A stretch of 6,926 nt of DNA from positions 1 to 6,926 of the forward strand of contig JAUWBQ010000094.1 in assembly GCA_030601645.1 (NCBI GenBank), in the 5' to 3' direction. This DNA comes from Candidatus Bathyarchaeota archaeon. GTDB lineage: Archaea > Thermoproteota > Bathyarchaeia > TCS64. The stretch's first letter is position 1, and each line of letters begins with the position of its first letter. The position numbers were made by a program, and so were the translations under genes. The notes below the pieces were generated by a model. It did not search any database. It was not told where the DNA came from and saw nothing but the letters and a program-made list of their open reading frames with translations. Positions 1 through 6,245 of this stretch are shown piece by piece.

Positions 1-246
1 GCTAGGTCCGACGGCCTCTCCGAGGACAGGCTCATCGAGAGGGTCGAGGTGAACCTCTGGATGTCCGAGAGGGAGGTCGGCCTCCTCGCCTTCCCCAAGG
101 CCGACGGCACCCCGGACCTCATCGGGTTCAGCTCCACCGACGAGCGGGCCCACAGGTGGTGCAGGGATCTGTTCGACCACTACTGGGAGAGGGGCGAGCC
201 GGGACACTGGGACGAGATCCACCTCTACTCTGATGAGAAGCAGTGA
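1..246 (+). CDS. C-terminal fragment of a FilR1/TrmB-like archaeal transcriptional regulator (5' end outside window)
   Basis: The frame is open from base 1 to a TGA at 244-246 (81 codons), so the true start lies upstream and the internal ATG at 61 is not the start. What remains looks like the end of the FilR1-middle (DUF1724) effector domain, which follows a winged-helix DNA-binding domain in many archaeal regulators. The clues are a beta strand (VEVNLWMSE), a strand-turn 'LLAFPKADG', then 'LIGFSSTDERAHRWCRDLF' running into 'DHYWERGEP', the usual W..dLF.yYw-type final helix of that domain. The DNA-binding part is not in the window, so the family call rests on this tail alone. It would act in the cytoplasm as a ligand- or redox-responsive regulator; its target is unknown. 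The next gene is about 100 bp downstream and appears to have its own promoter. A TrmB-type sugar regulator tail is the main alternative. Confidence 0.6.
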   Translation, partial: ARSDGLSEDRLIERVEVNLWMSEREVGLLAFPKADGTPDLIGFSSTDERAHRWCRDLFDHYWERGEPGHWDEIHLYSDEKQ

Positions 247-308
247 GACCCCAACGCGCTCGCCATGACGATCCGCGCGCAAAGCGGTTCAATGTTTAGA
301 AGAACACA

Positions 309-339
309 CTAAATCTTAATTTAGTTAGAAATTTAAATT
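309..339 (+). promoter_or_regulatory. AT-rich promoter/operator region with two inverted repeats ahead of the small membrane protein gene
   Basis: A 6-bp inverted repeat (CTAAAT, 4-nt spacer, ATTTAG) covers 309-324, and a perfect 10-bp palindrome (AATTTAAATT) covers 330-339. The TTAATTTA stretch at 316-323 lies about 27 nt before the ATG at 350, the spacing expected of an archaeal TATA box with a leaderless or short-leader mRNA. The palindromes could be operator half-sites or just low-complexity AT sequence. The TATA role is inferred from composition and spacing. Confidence 0.35.
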
Positions 340-349
340 GAATAGGAAC

Positions 350-784
350 ATGCAGATACTATCTGATCCCGAATACTCCAGATCCGGTCCGGAATGGTGG
401 GTTTACGACCTACTCGTTCTGTTCTCACTGTTCATCGTCGAGATCTATGCCTCTATAAAATCGATCAGAGTCGTATGGATGGAAATTCCAAGGGAATTAT
501 ATACCAATGCGCTCCCAGGCAACGCACTGCCCGAGAACATCGTCGAGACCACCCCGTTGACCTCGAGCGGCCTAGAGACGCCCCTGCGGCGATTCAAGAT
601 ACACGACGAGGGGTGGAGCTCAAGGACCACGCAAATCTACATCGTCTTAGTCCTCTACGTCGCCGTCACCGGCTTTATCTCACTTTCCCTTCCCAAGCCC
701 CTGTTCTTTGGCTTCATCCAATGGGGGATGCCCTTCGTAGCGGCCTACTTCCTGGCTAGGTCGTGGCGGAGGGAGGAGCACTAG
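350..784 (+). CDS. Small three-helix membrane protein, function unknown
   Basis: I do not recognise this family. The 144-residue product has one hydrophobic helix near the N terminus (about residues 17-36, 'WVYDLLVLFSLFIVEIYASI'), a hydrophilic central region of about 55 residues rich in Pro, Glu and Leu, and two closely spaced C-terminal helices (about 95-113 and 118-136) ending in a basic tail 'ARSWRREEH'. The positive charges in the tail and after helix 1 favour a cytoplasmic C terminus and a cytoplasmic central region. I prefer the ATG at 350 because a TATA-like sequence sits about 27 nt upstream; an in-frame TTG at 338 would add four residues, and a stop at 326 prevents further extension. 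The stop at 782-784 lies in a CTAG palindrome that also holds the stop of the opposing ATPase gene. No catalytic or metal-binding motif is visible. Confidence 0.7.
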   Translation: MQILSDPEYSRSGPEWWVYDLLVLFSLFIVEIYASIKSIRVVWMEIPRELYTNALPGNALPENIVETTPLTSSGLETPLRRFKIHDEGWSSRTTQIYIVLVLYVAVTGFISLSLPKPLFFGFIQWGMPFVAAYFLARSWRREEH

Positions 785-1482
785 TATATAGATTCCTGTG
801 GGTACACGGTTATACCTCTGCCAGTGATCTTGTATGGTCTCGGCTGATCGTCGTGGTCGATGCCCCTCATCTTCTCCACCTGAATGGTCTTTGTTAGAGT
901 CGAACCGACCTTCGTGGTCTGCAGGACGATGACCCCCTGGGCCAGATATTCCTCCAGCTGGAGGCTCCGGGCTAGACCGCTCGACCGGAGCTCCAGGGTG
1001 ATCAGGCTCGTCGTGCCCAACTGGTTCAGGGTTTCGATGAGTTCGATGACCGCTCCCCTCCTCTTGACCACATCAGGAATCTGCATGACCAGCGACGTGA
1101 CTGGATCTACAACGATTCGTTTAGCCTGAGACCTCTTCGTCTCTCTCTCGAGGGTCGAGATCATCTTCTGTATTGTGGTCTCGCCTCCCTTGACCCTTCG
1201 GGGAGATGCATCGACGAAGGTGAACTTGCCCTCAGACTCGGCGTCCGAGAGGTTCCACCCGAAGGCCTCCATCTCGCTGCTGAGGTGCTCTTTCGGCTCG
1301 TCTAGGCTCACATAGAGGCCGTTCTCACCGTAACTATACGCGCCCTCAATGAGGAACTGGATGCTGAAGATGGTCTTACCCGACCCTGGTCCCCCCAGAA
1401 CCAGGATGGTTCTACCCCTTGGGAGGCCGCCTATCAACATCTCATCTAGACCACGTATCCCTGAGGGCGTTCGTTCGATCAA
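781..1482 (-). CDS. Single-domain KaiC-like (RadA/RAD55 superfamily) ATPase
   Basis: The 233-residue product matches one KaiC/RecA-fold domain from end to end. Residues 5-20 carry the usual 'TPSGIRGLDEMLIGGLP' entry. The Walker A motif is GGPGSGKT at 30-37, the strand with the catalytic acidic pair is 'YVSLDEP' (D61, E62), Walker B is IVVD at 123-126, and the C-terminal KxRG motif is K204-M-R206-G, followed by a 'GRGITVYP' end. All residues expected for ATP binding and hydrolysis appear present. Such proteins form cytoplasmic rings or filaments and often act as signalling ATPases; no partner is fused here. The start is a TTG (reverse complement of 1480-1482). The frame is open back to 1537-1539 but holds no ATG or GTG there, and the family N terminus fits the TTG. 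No Shine-Dalgarno is evident. The gene is divergent from the second KaiC-like gene and convergent with the small membrane protein. Confidence 0.88.
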   Translation of the reverse strand: MIERTPSGIRGLDEMLIGGLPRGRTILVLGGPGSGKTIFSIQFLIEGAYSYGENGLYVSLDEPKEHLSSEMEAFGWNLSDAESEGKFTFVDASPRRVKGGETTIQKMISTLERETKRSQAKRIVVDPVTSLVMQIPDVVKRRGAVIELIETLNQLGTTSLITLELRSSGLARSLQLEEYLAQGVIVLQTTKVGSTLTKTIQVEKMRGIDHDDQPRPYKITGRGITVYPQESIY

Positions 1483-1686
1483 GCTTATCGGATTTAATAT
1501 GCGAGACGACTTTATGGGATTTTTGGTAAGCTCTTTTTAATAAACGAATGCTGAAAAATCAACGTGTAACATCTGCCGATGATTATTAAATTCATCCTTT
1601 TTTAAAAATAGTATTGTAAAATCAGTGGATAATAACATAAATTTATAGTTAAATTTATTTAATATTGAAGAGATTCTAAATTAGAA
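1483..1686. promoter_or_regulatory. AT-rich divergent promoter region between the two KaiC-like genes
   Basis: This 204-bp spacer is far more AT-rich than the flanking genes and separates two divergently read ATPase genes. For the rightward gene, TTTATTTAAT at 1654-1663 lies about 28 nt before the TTG at 1687, suggesting a leaderless transcript; a second AT box sits at 1639-1648. For the leftward gene, TTTATTAAAAA-like sequence lies at about 1534-1545 on the minus strand, and CATATTAAAT lies closer to the TTG at 1482. I cannot tell which is used. No convincing coding sequence or RNA gene was seen here. Confidence 0.5.
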
Positions 1687-2400
1687 TTGTGCGCCCATTT
1701 CCTGATAGAAGGGGTAGACCAGCTCGTCCACGGTCAGACAAAGAGAGGTAACGTACTCCTACTATCAGCAATGCCAGGGACCGGAAAGAGTACATTCGGG
1801 CTCCAATTCCTTGAAGAAGGTTTCAGAGAAAATCAGCCGGGAATCGCGATTGTAACCGATATCTCATCAGAGGAGTTCGTCTCCATGGCCGATACATTCG
1901 GCTTCAGATGGGAGGGACACGTTGAATCGGGTCTTCTGAAGATCGTGGACTGTTACTCCCATATGCTGGGAAGAGGGCGCATGGGAAACGAGGTCTATTC
2001 GAAGTTCCAGGTCAATGATCCCGAGGACCTTACCAACGTGAGCATCACACTGAGCGAGGCACGGGAGGACACGGAAAATGGCCGGCTGCTGCTGGACAAT
2101 GCATCCACCTTGATACTTCTTTCGAATCCATCTGCGGGGGTCAAGTTTCTGTCAAGCATATCCTCGCGGATGAAACGAAGCGGGTTCACCTGTGTTTTCA
2201 TCCTAGAGGGCGGCGTTCACGATACACAGATCCTGAATAGGCTTCGCTACCTATTGGACGGGGTTCTGGACATGAGATTGGAGGAGACCGAGGACGACAG
2301 ACAAAGATTCTTCAGGATTTACAGCCTGCGCGGATGCAGGCACGAGACGAGGTGGATATCGTTCACCATCAAAGACAACGGCTTTTTCTTGGAGGTCTAG
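1687..2400 (+). CDS. Divergent KaiC-like/RAD55-type ATPase with altered catalytic motifs
   Basis: The 237-residue product is a single RecA-fold domain of the KaiC/RAD55 kind. Walker A is AMPGTGKST at 28-36 and Walker B is RLLLD at 133-137. Two motifs differ from the neighbouring ATPase: where KaiC proteins have an acidic pair after the second strand, this one reads D58-I59, so the presumed catalytic Glu is missing, and the C-terminal KxRG is S213-L-R215-G. It probably binds ATP but may hydrolyse it poorly; that is inference. The C terminus ('TIKDNGFFLEV') fits the normal end of the domain. The TTG at 1687 is the only start between the in-frame stop at 1666 and Walker A that allows a whole domain, and a TATA-like box lies at the right distance for a leaderless mRNA. 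The extracellular binding-protein gene follows after 134 nt, so cotranscription is possible but unproven. Confidence 0.85.
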   Translation: MCAHFLIEGVDQLVHGQTKRGNVLLLSAMPGTGKSTFGLQFLEEGFRENQPGIAIVTDISSEEFVSMADTFGFRWEGHVESGLLKIVDCYSHMLGRGRMGNEVYSKFQVNDPEDLTNVSITLSEAREDTENGRLLLDNASTLILLSNPSAGVKFLSSISSRMKRSGFTCVFILEGGVHDTQILNRLRYLLDGVLDMRLEETEDDRQRFFRIYSLRGCRHETRWISFTIKDNGFFLEV

Positions 2401-2451
2401 ACTTTGCGGGAGACTGCTCTCAAAAAAAATTCCAAGAAAAGCCTGCGAAGT

Positions 2452-2541
2452 ATGTCGTCTGCAACCCTAACTGACCCGATATCTTCACAGCCGTTTGATA
2501 TTTTCAGGATTATCGAGGAAACACGTGAGCTGAAATGCTAG
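2452..2541 (+). CDS. Possible 29-codon leader ORF overlapping the solute-binding protein start (doubtful)
   Basis: An ATG at 2452 opens a 29-residue frame ending at TAG 2539-2541, 4 bp inside the downstream coding region, giving an ATGCTAG overlap that could couple translation. The peptide includes 'PFDIFRIIEETRELK', which would form an amphipathic helix. The same frame is open all the way back to the stop of the KaiC-like gene at 2398-2400, so it could also be a remnant of a longer C terminus. No Shine-Dalgarno is clear. It may well be chance. Confidence 0.2.
   Translation: MSSATLTDPISSQPFDIFRIIEETRELKC
2494..2530 (+). promoter_or_regulatory. Weak TATA-like box and Shine-Dalgarno ahead of the solute-binding protein gene
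   Basis: TTTGATATTTTC at 2494-2505 is the best TATA-like sequence in the 134-nt gap and lies 30-41 nt before the ATG at 2535. GTGAG at 2525-2529 resembles the archaeal GGTGA Shine-Dalgarno core and sits 5-6 nt before the start. Both are weak matches; the gene could instead be read through from the ATPase gene. Confidence 0.3.
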
Positions 2542-3887
2542 GAAAGAGGATACCTCAGAGGACCAAGATATATTTCATATTCGCCGTAATCGGCCTCATA
2601 ATCGTTGGAGCCGCCGTCGTATACTTGATCGCCCCTCCGAGGACCTCGACCACTATCGTGGTTGAGCACTGGACCGAGCTTGTTGAACCCGATAGACAGA
2701 TCATCCTGAATCAACTAGCAGAAGACTTCATGGAAGAAAACCAAGGCATCGAGGTGGTCATCGTGCCCGTGCCGGAGGACGACCTCCCGGAAAGGCTCGC
2801 CGAGGCGAAGGAGGCCAACGCCCTCCCGGACACGGTGCGCGTCGGCTTCGGGCACGTGGGGGGATGGACCCTGGAGGGGATACTCGATCCGGGACCCGCC
2901 CAGGAGATCATCGATGAGCTAGAGGGCGACACCTGGGGCGCCGGAACCCTGGAGCTGTTCAGATCGCCGAGCGGCGAAGGATCCGCGGCCGTCCCATCCG
3001 ACGGCTGGCTGCAGGGGATATGGTACAGGAAGGACCTGTTCGAGGCAGCGGGCCTCGACCCCCCGACGACGTGGGACGCAATCTTGGAAGCATGCAGGGC
3101 CTTGAACAACCCCACGGAAGGCTTCTACGGAATCATGCTGGGCACAAACCCGGAGACCGTGTACACCCAACAATGCTACGAAGCGTTTGCCCTCTCAATC
3201 GACGCCAGGGCGTTCGACTACTACACAAGGGAGCCCACCCTAGATACACATGAGCAGGCGGCCACACTCGAGTTCTATGCCGAGCTGGCAAGCTACGCCC
3301 CAGCCACACCCATAACATGGGAGGATGCCAACGAATACTACCTGACGGGCAACAGCGCCATGATGATCTACTCGACGTACATCATCGACGACATCCTCGG
3401 AGTGGACAAGAGAGACTGGACGCCGATCCCGCAGCTATCCGAGAAAACAGGGTTCGTATCCACCATCGAGGGGCCGTCAGGGAAAAAATCTGCCTGGGGC
3501 GAACTCTACGGCTTCGGCATATCGACGACCGCCGACAAAGAGGCCGCAAAAGTCTGGATAAAATACATCCTCGAGGAACGCCTCTACGACTACGTCTCCA
3601 TCTCGATAGTGGGCATGCTGCCCGCGAGGAACACCATCATCGAGAGATGGAAGGAACATGAATACTTCGCAGAGTATTCCCCAGAGCTCGCGGACCAGAT
3701 AATATCCGGGTTCAACTTCATCGAGAGATGGGGATACCAGGACGGTAAGGTCTTCCCCGGGGTCGCCGAGCTATACAGCGAGTTCCCGATACCCCAGGTC
3801 ATCGGTAAACTGCTCGAGGGCGAGCTGACACCGGCAGAAGCCGCCCAGTGGGTCCAGGATGTAATGGAGGAGCTGACCCAAGAATAG
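2535..3887 (+). CDS. Membrane-anchored extracellular solute-binding protein, sugar-type (family 1)
   Basis: The 450-residue product is a full-length periplasmic-binding-type fold for the cell exterior. A basic N terminus (KRIPQRTK) precedes one hydrophobic helix at about 12-33; there is no lipobox Cys, so it is probably an uncleaved anchor or a non-lipoprotein signal. The mature part starts with 'VVEHWTELVEPDRQ' and 'LAEDFMEENQGIEV', typical first-lobe strand and helix of UgpB/MalE-like proteins. The family signature 'WYRKDLFEAAGLDPPTTWD' begins at W163, and 'NSAMMIYSTYIIDD' matches the second-lobe 'G.AAM' segment. Such proteins bind sugars or oligosaccharides (glycerol phosphate in UgpB) and pass them to an ABC permease, but no permease or ABC ATPase gene is in the window. 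The next gene starts 14 nt after the stop, so the two are very probably one operon. The ligand cannot be read from sequence. Confidence 0.88.
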   Translation: MLGKRIPQRTKIYFIFAVIGLIIVGAAVVYLIAPPRTSTTIVVEHWTELVEPDRQIILNQLAEDFMEENQGIEVVIVPVPEDDLPERLAEAKEANALPDTVRVGFGHVGGWTLEGILDPGPAQEIIDELEGDTWGAGTLELFRSPSGEGSAAVPSDGWLQGIWYRKDLFEAAGLDPPTTWDAILEACRALNNPTEGFYGIMLGTNPETVYTQQCYEAFALSIDARAFDYYTREPTLDTHEQAATLEFYAELASYAPATPITWEDANEYYLTGNSAMMIYSTYIIDDILGVDKRDWTPIPQLSEKTGFVSTIEGPSGKKSAWGELYGFGISTTADKEAAKVWIKYILEERLYDYVSISIVGMLPARNTIIERWKEHEYFAEYSPELADQIISGFNFIERWGYQDGKVFPGVAELYSEFPIPQVIGKLLEGELTPAEAAQWVQDVMEELTQE

Positions 3888-3901
3888 AGGAGAGAGTTGG
3901 A

Positions 3902-4558
3902 ATGAGAAGAACCGTCGGATCACAGAACTGGAAGATAATAGCATTACTCGTCTTAGTTTCCGTGGCATCGACACACGCCACGCCCCCCGTTCGTGGGCAA
4001 ACGGAGAGGCTGGTCGTCCTGATGCCCACACCTTCAAAATACATTGACCCATACATCGAGATGTTCCAAGAGTGGTACGAGGCAAAGACGGGAAAGACCA
4101 TAGAGGTCCAGCACTTCCGGCTGGGGGGCGTCAAATGCCTGAGCCACGTCGAGTCACAGGGAGGGAACCCGCAGGAAGACGTCGTCGCGAGCCTCGGATA
4201 CGACGAGTTCAAGAGGCTCAAGACAGGGGGCTTCCTCGAGGCCTACATGGCCCAGAACAGGGAGCAGATACCCGAGAAGATAGGCCCCCTCATCGGAAAG
4301 GATCAAGCCGGCTACTACACCGGTTTCAGCTTGGCGGCATATGGCATCATGCTGAACACACAGGTCATGGAGGACGAGAACCTGGCCAAGCCCACTGGAT
4401 ACATGGATCTCGCCCTGAACGAGGACTACTACGGACGCATAGCAAGGGGGTCGCCGATATCGACGAGCATCGCCCACGGAAACGCCGAGGTGATACTCGG
4501 ACACTACGGCTGGGTGCAAGGGTGGAACGTGAGCATCCAGCTGGCATCCCTTATATAG
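3902..4558 (+). CDS. N-terminal part of a solute-binding sensor protein, interrupted by a frameshift
   Basis: The reading frame begins at ATG 3902, 9 nt after a GGAG Shine-Dalgarno (3889-3892), and runs 218 codons to TAG 4556-4558. Residues 1-33 form a Sec-type signal (basic MRRT, hydrophobic 'IIALLVLVSVAS', likely cleavage near 'THA' or further on). The rest is the first lobe and hinge of an iron/AfuA-type extracellular binding protein: 'LVVLMPTPSKYIDPYIEMF', 'DEFKRLKTGGFLEAY', 'GYYTGFSLAAYGIMLNTQVM' and 'DYYGRIARGSPISTS' mirror the order of family motifs. The protein stops abruptly after 'GWNVSIQLASLI', in the middle of the fold. The missing second lobe is encoded immediately downstream in the -1 frame, so this is half of one gene, not a complete protein. 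An upstream in-frame extension to 3848 overlaps the previous gene and is not needed. Confidence 0.85.
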   Translation: MRRTVGSQNWKIIALLVLVSVASTHATPPVRGQTERLVVLMPTPSKYIDPYIEMFQEWYEAKTGKTIEVQHFRLGGVKCLSHVESQGGNPQEDVVASLGYDEFKRLKTGGFLEAYMAQNREQIPEKIGPLIGKDQAGYYTGFSLAAYGIMLNTQVMEDENLAKPTGYMDLALNEDYYGRIARGSPISTSIAHGNAEVILGHYGWVQGWNVSIQLASLI

Positions 4559-4560
4559 AC
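4541..4560 (+). other. Single-base frameshift point joining the two halves of the sensor gene
   Basis: The upstream frame reads 'QLAS' then L-I-stop (TAG 4556-4558), while the -1 frame picks up at 'PYIDRFF' from 4549. Adding one base in the CCC run at 4548-4550 gives a continuous 'QLASPYIDRFF' whose length fits the binding-protein fold. The codons TCC CTT do not allow a standard X-XXY-YYZ -1 slip, and no ATG, GTG or TTG occurs in the downstream frame until 4777, so programmed slippage or reinitiation is unlikely. A sequencing/assembly deletion or a real mutation explains it best. Confidence 0.75.
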
Positions 4561-5955
4561 AGGTTCTTCATCAGCACGGACACGGCCACGGCTTCAACCG
4601 CCTACGGGGAGTACGCCGCAGTCCTGACCAAGAACACGTACTGGAACGAGTACGTTCAGGCCGGATATCCGGTCGAGTGGATATGGCCCGACGACGGGAC
4701 GGGCGTCTACATCCTGTACGCTGGGATACTGAAGGGGGCTGAGAACCGGGAGAACGCAGAGCTCTGGATAGACTGGATGCTCAGCGGGGAGGGGCAGCGG
4801 GCCTGGGTCGAGTTCCGTCACGAGACGGTCTTGAGGTCGGACATCGTGCTGCCCGGGGGCATACCGACTCTGGACGAGCTGGACATCGCGGAGAAGATCG
4901 ATCCAGCCTACAACTCCACGGTCGTACAGCAGCAGTACGATGCGGTGAGCACCATCTGGTCCGAGAAGCTGATAGGGTCTCACAGCGTGATCCAGAAGAA
5001 CTACCTGAATAAGGACACGCTCTACGGCTACCTCGACAGCTGGATAATCAAGCCGACTCAGCAGGCGGACGACGCCATAACACAGGCCCAGAACACGATA
5101 GATCTGGTCGAGGCCGTGGAGCTGACCGAGACGGGACAGGTCCTGCTCCAGCAGGCGAAGACGAAGCTGTCCGAGGCTGAGACGGCATCCCGGATCTATC
5201 TCGACCATGAGAAGGCCGTGGAGCTGGCGAGCGAGTCCTACAGCCAGGCTCAGATTGCGGCGGGGTATTCTCCCCCTCCTCCAGTCTGGCCCTACTACCT
5301 GGCCATGATAATCGCGGTGGTCCTCGCCGGATCCGTCAGCGGGAAACTGGGATACGACTACTTCAAGAGACGGTACAAGGAGTCCATCGATGAGGTTTTC
5401 CAGAACCTTAAGGACAAGCTCGAGGTCGACGAAGCCGGGCGCCTTCTCCTGGTCAGCGACGTAATGAGGGTGCCCATGATCCTCGCCACGAGGGATCACA
5501 TCACCCAGATTCAGAAGACCTGTGAACGGATCCTGGGCAAGGAGAGGATGGTCGAGGTCATGTACCAGAGTGGCTTTGAGAGCGGTTATGATTTCGCCAC
5601 CGCGATCGCAAGCATGTCCGAGTTGAAGGGGGTGCAGATACTCGAAGAATACATGAGGCTGGCTTCGGTTCGAGGGTGGGGGCGCTTCAAAAAAATATTG
5701 ACCGATGTCGAGTCAGGAGTGTTCACCATCCAGATACAAAGTTCCATCGTCGAGGAGTTCCCACCCGGAGAGGGAAGGGTCTGTCATATCTGGAGGGGAC
5801 TATTCGCGGGAGTCGTCCAGGCGGTCCTTGAGAGCTTGGAGAAGACGGGGGATTTGAGGAGTGAGGAGACAATGTGTTTGGCAGATGGGGACTCTCATTG
5901 CGAAATACGAATCACAGTTACATCCACTGGATCTGATGACCTGAGTCCAATGTGA
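4549..5955 (+). CDS. C-terminal part of the sensor: binding-protein second lobe, helical stalk, transmembrane helix, V4R domain
   Basis: Numbering follows the repaired 684-residue protein. The second SBP lobe runs from about 217 to 370 ('STDTATASTAYGEYAAVLT', 'YAGILKGAENRENAELWIDW', 'VLRSDIVLPGG'). An Ala/Gln/Glu-rich helical stalk (about 375-455) leads to PPPP and one transmembrane helix at about 463-482 ('WPYYLAMIIAVVLAGSV'), then a basic, helical cytoplasmic linker. Residues about 514-680 match a V4R (4-vinyl-reductase-like) domain: 'RLLLVSDVM', 'GKERMVEVMYQSGFESGYDF', and the late Cys signature C628 ('GRVCHIWRGLFAG'), C659 and C667 ('ETMCLADGDSHCEI'). V4R domains are small-molecule-binding modules; the cysteines may bind metal. 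The topology puts the SBP outside and V4R inside, like a one-helix receptor. No start codon suits this part alone before 4777. An unusual fusion; the V4R call is firm, the sensing role inferred. Confidence 0.88.
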   Translation, partial: PYIDRFFISTDTATASTAYGEYAAVLTKNTYWNEYVQAGYPVEWIWPDDGTGVYILYAGILKGAENRENAELWIDWMLSGEGQRAWVEFRHETVLRSDIVLPGGIPTLDELDIAEKIDPAYNSTVVQQQYDAVSTIWSEKLIGSHSVIQKNYLNKDTLYGYLDSWIIKPTQQADDAITQAQNTIDLVEAVELTETGQVLLQQAKTKLSEAETASRIYLDHEKAVELASESYSQAQIAAGYSPPPPVWPYYLAMIIAVVLAGSVSGKLGYDYFKRRYKESIDEVFQNLKDKLEVDEAGRLLLVSDVMRVPMILATRDHITQIQKTCERILGKERMVEVMYQSGFESGYDFATAIASMSELKGVQILEEYMRLASVRGWGRFKKILTDVESGVFTIQIQSSIVEEFPPGEGRVCHIWRGLFAGVVQAVLESLEKTGDLRSEETMCLADGDSHCEIRITVTSTGSDDLSPM

Positions 5956-6245
5956 CTTGAATACTCCTTCATGAACTTTGTACACCGGGTAGTAATGGTC
6001 TGTAGAAGACATCGTAATATCGTGCGCGGTTTACGTTTTTACACATGGCAGGGAGCTGGTTACGTAAATATAGTTTGGGCGAGGAGCCCATCTTACATGG
6101 CACGCTCGCTTCACCCTTAACTTACCCCCTATCAACGATGGCGTTACATTCATCCGGTCTGCCTATTGCTTTGGAAGTCGGGATGGTTGTTTACTGTCCT
6201 TCCTCCCCTGGGAACACCGCGTGATTCTACACGTATAATTAGCGA

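Noticed and set aside
2398..2400. TAG readthrough (pyrrolysine) joining the KaiC-like gene to the downstream open frame
   Set aside because: TAG is the ordinary stop of most genes in this window, including both members of the shared CTAG, so it is unlikely to be recoded; the ATPase domain is also already complete.
4072..4548. Open frame continuing upstream of the V4R half back to an ATG at 4072
   Set aside because: Its translation is Arg/Gly/Pro-rich low-complexity and overlaps the clear binding-protein lobe read in the other frame; it is the shadow frame, and the true N-terminal half is 3902-4555.
4548..4558. Programmed -1 ribosomal frameshift
   Set aside because: TCC CTT lacks a slippery X-XXY-YYZ heptamer and re-pairing after a -1 slip would be poor; an indel explains the data more simply.
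4594..5499. 301-codon minus-strand open frame
   Set aside because: It lies opposite well-supported SBP, stalk and V4R coding sequence and shows no domain; long antisense frames are common opposite GC-rich genes.
6061..6140. tRNA or other conserved RNA in the spacer
   Set aside because: No cloverleaf, T-loop GTTCRANNC or box C/D pair could be found; only a 5-bp hairpin.
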